Shown here: piece by piece, positions 54,597 to 63,463 of the stretch
Layout of the letters: every line of letters begins with the position of its first letter
Position numbering within the stretch: the stretch's first letter is position 1
Source: G963666945 sp963666945
GTDB taxonomy: Bacteria; Bacteroidota; Bacteroidia; Bacteroidales; Marinifilaceae
Direction: 5' to 3'
Length of the DNA: 64,000 nt
Assembly (NCBI GenBank): GCA_963666945.2
Contig: CAXXRT010000028.1
Span: forward strand, 1 to 64,000
Position numbers and translations under genes: made by a program
Notes under the pieces: model-generated
Told to the model about the DNA's origin: nothing
Seen by the model: only the letters and a program-made list of their open reading frames with translations
The model's database searches: none

Positions 54597-56597
54597 TTAC
54601 TTCTTATGTCTTTTTTTGTAATTCTCAAGACCTTTTTCAAGGAACTTAACGAATTCATCTACATCTAGGTTATGTCCTCTTGAAGGAGCAAGAATCTCTT
54701 CTCTAATCTTTGCACGATCACCACCGTTATCTAACAATATGTAGTTAGGCTGAGCATTAGAATCGAAATACTGCATCTGAAAATCACCATTCTTCTTAGC
54801 AAGAGTTTTCTTCTTCTTGCCATCGTAAGTAGAAACGTACCACTCGTTTTCAGGAAGTTTTGTTTTATCATCTACATAAAGAGCTACAACAACGTAGTCT
54901 TCCTTCAACATCTTAAGTACTCTTGGATCACCCCATACAGTCTGTTCCATTTCACGGCAGTTTACACAACCGTGACCAGTAAAGTCAATAAATAGAGGTT
55001 TATCCTGAGCCTTTGCACATTTAACTGCCTGATCATAATCGAAGTATCCATCAAGACCATGAGGTAAATGAAGGAAATCAGAATATTTAGGTTCTTCACA
55101 CTGATCAGATTTTGCATGAGTACCTCCTACGCTAACACCACTCTTCATTATCTCTTTTGCATGTTCACGTACAATACGGTTCACATCAAAATCAATAGTT
55201 TCCTGAGGAGGCATATATCCGGCAAGAGCTTTCAAAGGAGCACCCCACATACCAGGAATAAGATATACTACAAAAGTAAATGTAGCAATAACAAGCCCTA
55301 AACGACCAACACCCAAGTGCTTCATTTCACTATCGTGAGAAAACCTTATCTTACCTAATAAATAGAATCCCATCAGAGTAAATACAACAATCCAAATGGC
55401 AATATATACTTCTCTGTCAAGAAGTCCTAAGTGATAAGTCTGGTCAATAACCATAAGGAATTTGAAACCAAGAGCTACCTCAATAAAACCTAATACCACT
55501 TTAACTGAATTCAACCATCCACCAGATTTTGGCAGACTTCCTAATTTAGAAGGGAAGAAAGCAAAGAAACCAAATGGAAGTGCAACAGCTAATGAGAATC
55601 CTAACATACCAATAATAGGTCTAAGGATTGATCCTCTTGCTGCCTCAACAAGCACTGTTCCAACTATAGGTGCAGTACATGAGAAAGATACAAGTACAAG
55701 AGTAAAAGCCATAAAGAATGCACCAACATAACCTCCTTTGTCAGCCTGTGAATCAGACTTGTTTACCAACCAGCTTGGTAATACTATCTCAAATGCACCA
55801 AAAAATGATGCCGCAAATATCATAAATATGATAAAGAAGAATAAGTTAGGTACCCAGTTAGTGCTCAACCAGTTTGTAAAGTCAGCCCCCAACACCATTG
55901 AAATAAGAAGACCAAAAGCAGTATAGATTGCAATAATTGAAAAAGCAAAGAAAAGAGCTTTCATTTTTGCTTTAGCCTTATTAGAATCACTATGCATAAA
56001 AAATGATACTGTCATTGGAATCATAGGGAACACACAGGGCATGATTACTGCAGCAAGACCACCAATAAATGCCAACCAGAAAAATGTCCATAAAGAATCA
56101 TCTTCTTTACTCTCTTTGACCGGAGCTTTATCTGATACAACTTCAAATTCAAACTCAGGATCAAACATCACGCACTGACCTTCTCTACATGCCTGATATT
56201 CAATATTACCAATAATTTTAAAAGACTTATCGCCTGATACTTTTACTTTTTGTCTAAATTCTACTTTATCCTCAAAATACTTGACATTAACTCCGAAAAC
56301 CTTATCAAATTCTTCATGAGGATTAGGACTCTCAATAGCCTTACCTACAAGTTTAAAATTATCGCTTTCTTCGAAATTAATAGCAGTTGATGTTGGCCCC
56401 CCTTCTGCAGTAAACTGAGAATACATATGCCATCCTTGCTCAATAGTAGCAGAAAAAACCAATTCTAACTCTTCAGAACTAATTTTATTCTGTGAAAATT
56501 TCCATGACACTGGATTTACCATCTGTGCATGCAAACTAAATACGGATATTAGTAATCCGACAAATAATGCAATAAACCTTTTCTTCATCTGATTCAA
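54597..56597 (-). CDS. thiol:disulfide interchange protein DsbD-like (cytochrome c biogenesis/thioredoxin fusion)
   Basis: Carries electrons from the cytoplasm to the periplasm to keep thiols reduced. The 666 residues follow DsbD order: signal peptide (MKKRFIALFVGLLISVFSLH, from the second Met), N-terminal DsbD-alpha domain (about 30-150) with VEFRQKVKVSGDKSFKI and a CREGQC pair, eight membrane spans (DsbD-beta) with MPCVFPMIPMTV and SFSCTAPIVG cysteines, and a C-terminal thioredoxin domain with GHGCVNCREME. A start at 56588 (MKKRF) rather than 56597 is possible. Confidence 0.9.
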   Translation of the reverse strand: MNQMKKRFIALFVGLLISVFSLHAQMVNPVSWKFSQNKISSEELELVFSATIEQGWHMYSQFTAEGGPTSTAINFEESDNFKLVGKAIESPNPHEEFDKVFGVNVKYFEDKVEFRQKVKVSGDKSFKIIGNIEYQACREGQCVMFDPEFEFEVVSDKAPVKESKEDDSLWTFFWLAFIGGLAAVIMPCVFPMIPMTVSFFMHSDSNKAKAKMKALFFAFSIIAIYTAFGLLISMVLGADFTNWLSTNWVPNLFFFIIFMIFAASFFGAFEIVLPSWLVNKSDSQADKGGYVGAFFMAFTLVLVSFSCTAPIVGTVLVEAARGSILRPIIGMLGFSLAVALPFGFFAFFPSKLGSLPKSGGWLNSVKVVLGFIEVALGFKFLMVIDQTYHLGLLDREVYIAIWIVVFTLMGFYLLGKIRFSHDSEMKHLGVGRLGLVIATFTFVVYLIPGMWGAPLKALAGYMPPQETIDFDVNRIVREHAKEIMKSGVSVGGTHAKSDQCEEPKYSDFLHLPHGLDGYFDYDQAVKCAKAQDKPLFIDFTGHGCVNCREMEQTVWGDPRVLKMLKEDYVVVALYVDDKTKLPENEWYVSTYDGKKKKTLAKKNGDFQMQYFDSNAQPNYILLDNGGDRAKIREEILAPSRGHNLDVDEFVKFLEKGLENYKKRHKK

Positions 56598-56786
56598 TTT
56601 TAGTTACGCTATATATAATAATTATATTTCCACACATAAAAAAACAATAACCGGAATACAAGAGAACACCGTCCGATTATTCACGTGAACAAAAATAAGA
56701 ATAATGAGAAATTCAGCAACAGAGAATTATTACATTAACTTTTTTTAGATATAAAATTAACACAATTTAAGATACTGAAAGAAAAG

Positions 56787-58340
56787 TTAAATTTCTAACA
56801 TTCTGTTTTCTTTATCAAAAAAACTTAATTGGTATATATGATAAGATGGTGATTCTACCACCTTAATTTTAATCTTATAGCGCATTTGCCATCTTCTCCT
56901 CAAAGAAAACAGCCCTTTATTTATATATGCTGCAACAAATGGATGAGTACGAATAACTAATTTATTATAGCTCTTTTGACGAGAGATATATTCAATTTTA
57001 TCTTCAATTTTATCAGTCAGCAAGACAGATGGTTCTACCTTACCAGAACCGTGACAAACAGGACATTCCTCAGAAGTCTCTATATGCATCTCAGGTCTAA
57101 CCCGCTGTCTGGTAATCTGCATTAATCCAAACTTACTTAGTGGTAATATACTATGTTTTGTCCTATCTTCTTCCATTACCTCCTTCATCTTTTCAAATAC
57201 CTTCTGACGATTCTCGGAAGCATGCATATCAATAAAGTCGATAACAATAATACCCCCCATATCTCTTAATCTTAACTGACGCGCAATTTCTTCAGCAGCA
57301 GCAATATTAACATCTAACGCATTAGCCTCCTGATCCATACCATCCTTAGACCTATTTCCGCTATTGACATCAATAACATGAAAAGCCTCGGTATGTTCAA
57401 TTATAAGATAGGCACCATTCTTCATAGAAACAGTGCGACCAAAGGAAGATTTAAGCTGTTTATCGATACCAAATTGTTCAAAAATAGGTGTTTCGCCAGA
57501 AACATAGTTTACAATCTTCTTTTTTTCAGGAGCAATTGAGTTAATATAACTCCTAATTTCTTTATAAACCACCGAATCATTAACATAAATCTTCTCAAAA
57601 GAAGGATTAAGGATATCTCGTAAAAAAGCAGTGGTTCTGTCTATTTCACCGATTACTAACCTAGGAGGAACAAGATCTCTGAAATGTTTAAAAGCTTCCT
57701 CCCATTTATTAAGCAACTCACTAAGCTCCTGATCTAACAGGGCAACTTTTTTACCCTGAGCAGCAGTTCTTACAATAACTCCGTAATTCTTTGGCCTAAT
57801 ACTTTCAAGAAGTTTCTTCAGTCTTTTTTTCTCTTCTAACAAAGATATTTTTTGAGAAACAGAAACCTTATCTGAAAAAGGCATCAAAACAAGATTTCTA
57901 CCAGCAATAGAAATCTCAGAAGTCAATCGTGGTCCTTTTGTAGAAATAGGCTCTTTGGCAACCTGAACTAAAATCCATTGTCCTGGTTTTAAAAGTTCAC
58001 CTATCGTTCCATCTTTATTAATATCTTCCTCAAGCTTCATTTTTGAAACAGACATTCCCTTTCTCGCAGAAGCCATCTGCATATATTTGTGCAAAGAACG
58101 AAACTGAGGACCTAAATCTAAATAATGCAAAAAAGCATCACGTTCATACCCCACATCGACAAAAGCAGCATTAAGGCCAGGCATAATTTTCTTAACCTTT
58201 CCTAAATAGATATCGCCTACAGCAAATCTAACATTACTTTTTTCCTTAGTCAACTCAACAAGCTTTTTGTTCGTCAACAAAGCAATATTTATCTCATCAG
58301 CCTGTACATCTATTATCAATTCACTACTCACAATCAACAC
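56787..58340 (-). CDS. rng: ribonuclease E/G family endoribonuclease (RNase G type)
   Basis: Endoribonuclease of rRNA maturation and mRNA decay. The 517 residues hold an S1 domain interrupted by an RNase H-like part: VGDIYLGKVKKIMPGLNAAF and ERDAFLHYLDLGPQ in S1, then the DNase I-like catalytic core with FHVIDVNSGNR and GGIIVIDFIDM (catalytic Asp residues), and the zinc-link CPVCHGSGKV. It lacks the long C-terminal scaffold of RNase E. The start is a GTG at 58340; TTG 58337 and GTG 58331 are other options. Confidence 0.92.
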   Translation of the reverse strand: MLIVSSELIIDVQADEINIALLTNKKLVELTKEKSNVRFAVGDIYLGKVKKIMPGLNAAFVDVGYERDAFLHYLDLGPQFRSLHKYMQMASARKGMSVSKMKLEEDINKDGTIGELLKPGQWILVQVAKEPISTKGPRLTSEISIAGRNLVLMPFSDKVSVSQKISLLEEKKRLKKLLESIRPKNYGVIVRTAAQGKKVALLDQELSELLNKWEEAFKHFRDLVPPRLVIGEIDRTTAFLRDILNPSFEKIYVNDSVVYKEIRSYINSIAPEKKKIVNYVSGETPIFEQFGIDKQLKSSFGRTVSMKNGAYLIIEHTEAFHVIDVNSGNRSKDGMDQEANALDVNIAAAEEIARQLRLRDMGGIIVIDFIDMHASENRQKVFEKMKEVMEEDRTKHSILPLSKFGLMQITRQRVRPEMHIETSEECPVCHGSGKVEPSVLLTDKIEDKIEYISRQKSYNKLVIRTHPFVAAYINKGLFSLRRRWQMRYKIKIKVVESPSYHIYQLSFFDKENRMLEI

Positions 58341-58366
58341 ATTAGGGGATTAACATTCAATAAACC

Positions 58367-58402
58367 AATAAACCTAAAGAGACATAGTTCTTTAGGTTTA
58401 TT
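58367..58402 (-). terminator. hairpin between the small basic protein gene and rng
   Basis: AATAAACCTAAAG (58367-58379) pairs perfectly with CTTTAGGTTTATT (58390-58402). It probably ends the HU transcript ahead of rng. Confidence 0.6.
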
Positions 58403-58431
58403 ATATTTTTCTCACAAACGAAAACAATAAT

Positions 58432-58524
58432 TTATTTCTTCTTCTTATGTCTATTTTTTCTAAGTCTTTTCTTACGTTTGTGAGTAGCCATCTTATGTCT
58501 TTTCCTTTTTTTTCCACTTGGCAT
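58432..58524 (-). CDS. 30-residue basic ribosomal-type protein (COX24/bS22-like)
   Basis: A very small gene, MPSGKKRKRHKMATHKRKKR followed by LRKNRHKKKK, more than half Lys/Arg. It looks like the AURKAIP1/COX24-type mini-proteins found in bacterial and mitochondrial small ribosomal subunits. The conserved K-M-x-x-H-K-x-K-K-R core is present. It follows HU by 22 bases on the same strand and is closed by a hairpin. Expression is not proven, but the coding composition and position make it a real gene. Confidence 0.75.
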   Translation of the reverse strand: MPSGKKRKRHKMATHKRKKRLRKNRHKKKK

Positions 58525-58546
58525 AACTCTGTTCTCCTATATTTAA

Positions 58547-58831
58547 TTACTTAACGTTATTTTTTACTTTTGCCACAAATGTTTTTGATGGCTTGAACGA
58601 TGGAATGAAGTGTTCCGGTATAATAATTGTTGTATTTTTAGAAATATTTCTTGCTGTTTTCTCAGCTCTCCTTTTCACAACAAAACTTCCAAATCCTCTC
58701 AAATACACATTCTTACCTTCAACAAGAGAATTCTTTACGGCTTCCATGAAAGCTTCAATAGTAGCCTGTACAGCAACTTTTTCTACGCCGGTACTTCTCG
58801 AAATTTCGTTAACAATATCAGCCTTTGTCAT
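58547..58831 (-). CDS. HU family DNA-binding protein
   Basis: A 94-residue nucleoid protein: helix part ADIVNEISRSTGVEKVAVQA, the signature RGFGSFVVKRRAEKTARN (about 45-62) and the beta-arm to ...FKPSKTFVAKV, which is typical of HU rather than IHF. A TATATTTG element (58899-58892) may be its -7 promoter box; no TTTG is visible at the proper distance. It is first in a small transcript with the 30-residue basic protein. Confidence 0.92.
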   Translation of the reverse strand: MTKADIVNEISRSTGVEKVAVQATIEAFMEAVKNSLVEGKNVYLRGFGSFVVKRRAEKTARNISKNTTIIIPEHFIPSFKPSKTFVAKVKNNVK

Positions 58832-59135
58832 TTTAATTCAATTATTTAATTATCAAATATTTATACTCAATACTGTGTTTTTTTCAGAATGCAAATATAT
58901 ATCTTTTTAAGCTTATAATAAAACAGATACAGATATTTTTTACACAAATTATCAAAATTAATGAAATATATTATCTCTATTCAACTTAAGATTACAGACA
59001 TATATACGAATACAAGGAAGAACACATTCATAATCAGATAAATAATTTAGCAACCATAATATATTTTTGATAAATATTTTTGCTAAGGAATAAAATATAT
59101 ATATCTTAGCTCTTGAAACAATTAAACAATTTGTC
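58832..59135. other. intergenic region between divergent HU and ssb
   Basis: These 304 A/T-rich bases hold the likely HU -7 box on the minus strand (58892-58899). On the plus strand toward ssb there are two TATTTTTG octamers (59062-59069 and 59075-59082), the latter a fair candidate for an ssb -7 element. I see no open frame or RNA gene. Confidence 0.5.
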
Positions 59136-59546
59136 ATGATAAATAAAGTAATATTAATTGGGAACGTAGGAGCAGATCCTGAAGTTCGTTACCTGGAAGG
59201 CGGTGTTGCTGTTGCCAACTTAAAACTTGCCACCAGAGAATCGTACAAAAACAAAAATGGAGACAGAGTTGACCAAACAGAATGGCACCACATTGTTCTA
59301 TGGAGAGGACTTGCCGAGGTTACAGAAAAATACGTAAAAAAAGGAATGCAATTATATATAGAAGGACGCATAAGAACTCGTTCTTGGGAAGATCAAAATG
59401 GAGCTAAAAGATACACTACTGAAATCTATGCTGACACAATGCAAATGCTATCAAGAAAATCAGAAAAACCAACAGAAGAAATCAAAACAGACCAATACAC
59501 TCCTCCTGTCATAGAGGATAATAGTCCTGATGACTTACCTTTTTAA
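59136..59546 (+). CDS. ssb: single-stranded DNA-binding protein
   Basis: Protects single-stranded DNA in replication and repair. The 136-residue protein has the OB-fold from MINKVILIGNVGADPEVRYL to about 105, with QTEWHHIVLWRGLAEV and GRIRTRSWEDQNGAKRY, and an acidic tail ending in DDLPF, the protein-interaction tip that binds partner proteins. It precedes the gldE-like gene. Confidence 0.95.
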   Translation: MINKVILIGNVGADPEVRYLEGGVAVANLKLATRESYKNKNGDRVDQTEWHHIVLWRGLAEVTEKYVKKGMQLYIEGRIRTRSWEDQNGAKRYTTEIYADTMQMLSRKSEKPTEEIKTDQYTPPVIEDNSPDDLPF

Positions 59547-59691
59547 AATAGCATTCCCCTGGAAAATTAATTAATTATCAATTTTCCAGGGAAGACTACT
59601 TACTAAATCATCAATTAATATTTCAATCGTATCAAATTAATTAGTATTTTCGTAATATAATTACAATACGTCTAACAAATATTAATCTAGA

Positions 59692-60996
59692 TTGGAACCA
59701 GAAGTCATAATTTCCTCGCTACAAGATATAGATATTATTATTAATCCTATAACATTCAGCACAATTTTAAGTATCATCTTAATGTTTATGCTTCTTTTAA
59801 TTTCGGCCCTTGTCTCCGGATCAGAAACAGCATTTTTCTCATTAAGTCCAAAACAAGTAGAGGAAATTAAAGAAGGTGATCATCCCAAAATAATTACACT
59901 ACTTAGTAATCCCAACAATTTACTAGCCACAATACTCATTAGTAACAATTTTGTAAACATAGGGATTGTAATACTATCAACATACATCACATCATCTATA
60001 TTTGACTTTAGCAACTCCCCTATAATAGGATTTGTAATACAGGTTATTGTTGTAACATTTCTTATTTTATTATTTGGAGAAATAATTCCTAAAGTTTATG
60101 CGACACAGTATTCTAAAGGTTTTTGTATATTCATGGCTTACCCGTTAAATGTATTATCAAAAATATTCAAACCAATATCATTTATTCTAACAAATTCAAC
60201 ATCTTATTTCGATAAAAAGCTTTACAAAAAAGAGAATATATCGTTGATTGACCTTTCACAAGCCCTTGAATTAGCCTCAGAGGATATTAGAGATGAAAAA
60301 GAAATTCTTGAGGGAATTGTGAAATTTGGAAACCTAAATTGCGAAGAGGTAATGACGGCCAGAGTCAATATAATTGCACTTGATATAAAAACAGATTTTG
60401 AGAAAGTAAAGGACTCCATTATAAAATCGGGATTTTCACGACTTCCGGTTTACCACAAAACTTTCGATAATATAAAAGGAATATTATACGTAAAAGATCT
60501 TTTACCACATATACAGAAACAAAAATCATTCAAATGGCAATCATTAATCAGACCACCTTATTTTGTTCCAGAAACAAAAAAAATTAGTGATTTACTTGAA
60601 GATTTTCAGGAGAAAAAAATACACCTTGCTTTTGTTATTGACGAATATGGAGGATGTTCTGGAATCGTCACAATGGAGGATATACTTGAAGAAATTGTTG
60701 GAGAAATTAGCGATGAATTAGATGAAGAGGAACTTAAGTTCTCATTAAATAAAAAAGGCGCATACATATTTGAAGCGAACATATTACTAAACGATTTCTT
60801 TAAAATAGTCGAACTCGACCCCCACTCTTTCGATGAAATAAAAGGGGAAGCCGACACCCTTGCTGGATTAATACTGGAAATAAAAGGAGAAATTCCCGAG
60901 CCAAACGATGAAATCATTCATAAAGATTTCAAATTCACTATACTCGCAGTTGACAACAGAAGAATAAAGAAAATACAATTCGAAAGAATTCAATAA
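59692..60996 (+). CDS. gldE: GldE-like CBS/CorC transporter-associated membrane protein
   Basis: A 434-residue protein starting with TTG. It has a DUF21 membrane domain (about 20-190) with LLISALVSGSETAFFSLSP, two CBS domains (about 205-330; VMTARVNIIALD and VIDEYGGCSGIVTMEDILEE) and a CorC_HlyC domain at the end. This architecture fits CNNM/CorC-type proteins. The position between ssb and gldD supports naming it GldE, known from the gliding/type IX secretion system of Bacteroidota, though a housekeeping CorC-type role is possible. Confidence 0.82.
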   Translation: MEPEVIISSLQDIDIIINPITFSTILSIILMFMLLLISALVSGSETAFFSLSPKQVEEIKEGDHPKIITLLSNPNNLLATILISNNFVNIGIVILSTYITSSIFDFSNSPIIGFVIQVIVVTFLILLFGEIIPKVYATQYSKGFCIFMAYPLNVLSKIFKPISFILTNSTSYFDKKLYKKENISLIDLSQALELASEDIRDEKEILEGIVKFGNLNCEEVMTARVNIIALDIKTDFEKVKDSIIKSGFSRLPVYHKTFDNIKGILYVKDLLPHIQKQKSFKWQSLIRPPYFVPETKKISDLLEDFQEKKIHLAFVIDEYGGCSGIVTMEDILEEIVGEISDELDEEELKFSLNKKGAYIFEANILLNDFFKIVELDPHSFDEIKGEADTLAGLILEIKGEIPEPNDEIIHKDFKFTILAVDNRRIKKIQFERIQ

Positions 60997-61017
60997 TTCC
61001 ATATCTATAAAAGTAAA

Positions 61018-61602
61018 ATGAATAAATCAATTTATATATTATTAGCTTTTGTTTCAATAATATCTTCAAGCTGTAAAGAAAAGAGTTATACACCAAAACC
61101 CTACGGATATCAAAGATTTTATTTTAAAGAAAAAGCATATGACAAGTTAGTCCATAATTTCCCCTACACATTCGATTATCCATCTTATGCTACAATTGAA
61201 AAGGACAAAGCTTACGATACTAAACCCTATTGGATAAACATTGTTTTCCCTGAACTAAACGGTAAAATATATTTAAGTTACAAAAAAATAAATAACAATT
61301 TCCATAAGTTAAATGAAGATGCACACAAGCTGGCATACAAACATTCACAGATGGCAGATGCAATAAAAGAAAAGCAATTCACAAACAAAGACCGAAATGT
61401 TTATGGATTAATTTATCTTATAAAAGGAAATACCGCTTCCCCCATTCAATTTTTTCTGACAGATAGTACAAAGAATTTTATAAGAGGCTCATTGTATTTT
61501 GACACCCATCCAAACAAGGATTCATTAAGTCCTGTAGTCAGCTATGTTTACAAAGACATTGTGAGATTAATGGAGAGCTTTGAATGGAAAGAAATTAATT
61601 AA
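61018..61602 (+). CDS. gldD: gliding-motility lipoprotein GldD
   Basis: A 194-residue lipoprotein: lipobox ISSSCKEK after MNKSIYILLAFVS, then YTPKPYGYQRFYF, which follows the KPxGYxR start of GldD, and YPSYATIEKD and PYWINIVFPELNGKIYLSYK. The C-terminal half has SPIQFFLTDSTKNFIRGSLYFD. Its stop overlaps the phosphatase gene on the other strand by eight bases. Whether this organism glides cannot be known from the pair alone. Confidence 0.86.
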   Translation: MNKSIYILLAFVSIISSSCKEKSYTPKPYGYQRFYFKEKAYDKLVHNFPYTFDYPSYATIEKDKAYDTKPYWINIVFPELNGKIYLSYKKINNNFHKLNEDAHKLAYKHSQMADAIKEKQFTNKDRNVYGLIYLIKGNTASPIQFFLTDSTKNFIRGSLYFDTHPNKDSLSPVVSYVYKDIVRLMESFEWKEIN

Positions 61603-63202
61603 CATCCAAAATCATTCCATCGCATCCTTGAGGGACAGAAATATGTAAAATATCGGCTAATGTTGGCACAATATCAGAAATTCCAATCTTTTTATTAGTA
61701 AAACCTTTTCTAATGTTTCCGCCAAACCAAATAACTGGAACATTTCTAATATGACTATATTTAGATAAAAAATCCTCTCTGTCATTTATCTCATTAACCC
61801 ATCCAGGCTCCAAACTCATTAATATGTCACCGGAACGCTTTTGATTAAATGATTTCTGCATGAAACCCTCAATTCCAAAAGGAAATATATTAGTTAGCAG
61901 AGCATAAGCAGGTATAACTTTATACACACCCGAGAATTGAATCAAAAAATCTGAAATTCTATCCTGCATCTCTTTAAGGTTTTTTCCCTTTCTTTCAATA
62001 AGCTGTCTATCAAGAAATATCTGCTGTGAATCATATGAAGATATCCAGTCCGCAACTCCATAGGTAATATTCAAATACGGTTTCAATAAAGCTATTGCTT
62101 TAAATGTATTAAAGTAACCACCTGGTAGTCTATGTCTACCTAACTCCTCAGGCTTAGCTGTCATAGCCTGAGAAACAGTAACAAACACCAAAATATTATC
62201 AATACCTACTTGTTCATCCAGAAAATCAAACAACTCACCCAACTCCTTATCCAGTCGGTACATCATATCTATTTTTTCAGAAGCATCAGTTGAAAAATCA
62301 TCTCCCATATAATCCATAAAAGAATAGGACAAACTCAGCAAATCAACATCAGCATCTTTTCCTAAATTCTCATTTACAACCAATTCCTTTGCAAAATCAG
62401 TAATCATTGAATTCGCATATGGAGTAGCTTTAAGCATCCTATAATTCCCTGATTTTTTCTTTGATTTAGTCAAATCATAGTAAAAGCCATTAGACAAACC
62501 AAATCTATGCTTTATCTTAGTACTTGAAATACTAGCCTCCTCATCACTAAGAGGAAACCATCCCCTATTTACGTAATATTCAGGACTCATTTTTTTATTA
62601 TAATCCTTGATCCAATTATAAAGAGAATCCATGTAATATGAAGAAGTAGCCCATTTACCTGAAAATTCATCAAACCAAAAAGCGCCATCGGCCATATGCC
62701 CAGCGGACAATACAGCTGCCTCCGGATTCATTGAAAGCCCAAAAACACGGGAACACGCATTTGTAAGTTTTAATTCATCACCTATAGTATGAGCTAACAT
62801 TTTCTGGGGAGAGACCTTACCTTTAACAGAATCACTGCCAACAGCCCTCACTTTTTTATCATACACATTGCTAATGGCATCCCTTTCAATCCTATTATAC
62901 CATGAATGAGCAATTATTCCATGATAAGAAGGATTTGTCCCACTATATATTGATGCATGATCTACACCAGTTTGAGAATACATATAATCGTACGAGGAAT
63001 TTTTATAAACAAGCCCCTGATTCAACAAACGAGAAAAACCACCCACTCCAAACTGACTTTTATATTTCATCAGATAATCCGGATTAAAATTTTCCAATAC
63101 TATTCCAACAACCAATCGGGGTTTATTTTCTGATTGAGCATCTACTCCCAGGTTCATAAACAAAACTAGCAAACAAAATAAGATTACCTTTATATTCTTC
63201 AT
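61595..63202 (-). CDS. PafA-like alkaline phosphatase / type I phosphodiesterase family
   Basis: A secreted metallo-phosphatase of the alkaline phosphatase superfamily, 535 residues from ATG 63202 (MKNIKVILFCLLVLFMNLGV, signal peptide) or 543 from 63226. The Thr nucleophile is in YSQTGVDHASIYSG (about 80-93); RLVVGIVLENFNPDYL supplies the first metal Asp/Asn region (Asn replaces the usual Asp), SYSFMDYMGDDFS the substrate helix, and VFVTVSQAMTA a later metal region where GHG or DHG would be usual. Several metal positions differ from the canonical enzyme, so catalytic competence is uncertain. The gene converges on gldD. Confidence 0.72.
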   Translation of the reverse strand: MKNIKVILFCLLVLFMNLGVDAQSENKPRLVVGIVLENFNPDYLMKYKSQFGVGGFSRLLNQGLVYKNSSYDYMYSQTGVDHASIYSGTNPSYHGIIAHSWYNRIERDAISNVYDKKVRAVGSDSVKGKVSPQKMLAHTIGDELKLTNACSRVFGLSMNPEAAVLSAGHMADGAFWFDEFSGKWATSSYYMDSLYNWIKDYNKKMSPEYYVNRGWFPLSDEEASISSTKIKHRFGLSNGFYYDLTKSKKKSGNYRMLKATPYANSMITDFAKELVVNENLGKDADVDLLSLSYSFMDYMGDDFSTDASEKIDMMYRLDKELGELFDFLDEQVGIDNILVFVTVSQAMTAKPEELGRHRLPGGYFNTFKAIALLKPYLNITYGVADWISSYDSQQIFLDRQLIERKGKNLKEMQDRISDFLIQFSGVYKVIPAYALLTNIFPFGIEGFMQKSFNQKRSGDILMSLEPGWVNEINDREDFLSKYSHIRNVPVIWFGGNIRKGFTNKKIGISDIVPTLADILHISVPQGCDGMILDVN

Positions 63203-63463
63203 ATGTTTAAATTTATTTTCATTCATAACATAGAGACCTATCCCCTATTTTTCATCTCAATCAATTAAGTAAAAATGGTCATATTCAATTAATTAAAATA
63301 AGATCTAACCGTCACATTAATTAAAAGATTTCAAAAATATAAACAATGATTAACTCTGACAAAAAAATCGTTACTATAAAATTACTAATCAGGTAACATT
63401 TTATCACAAAAACTTAGTATTTTTACCAAAGTAATTAGGTTGATAACAAATAATACAAGCTAT

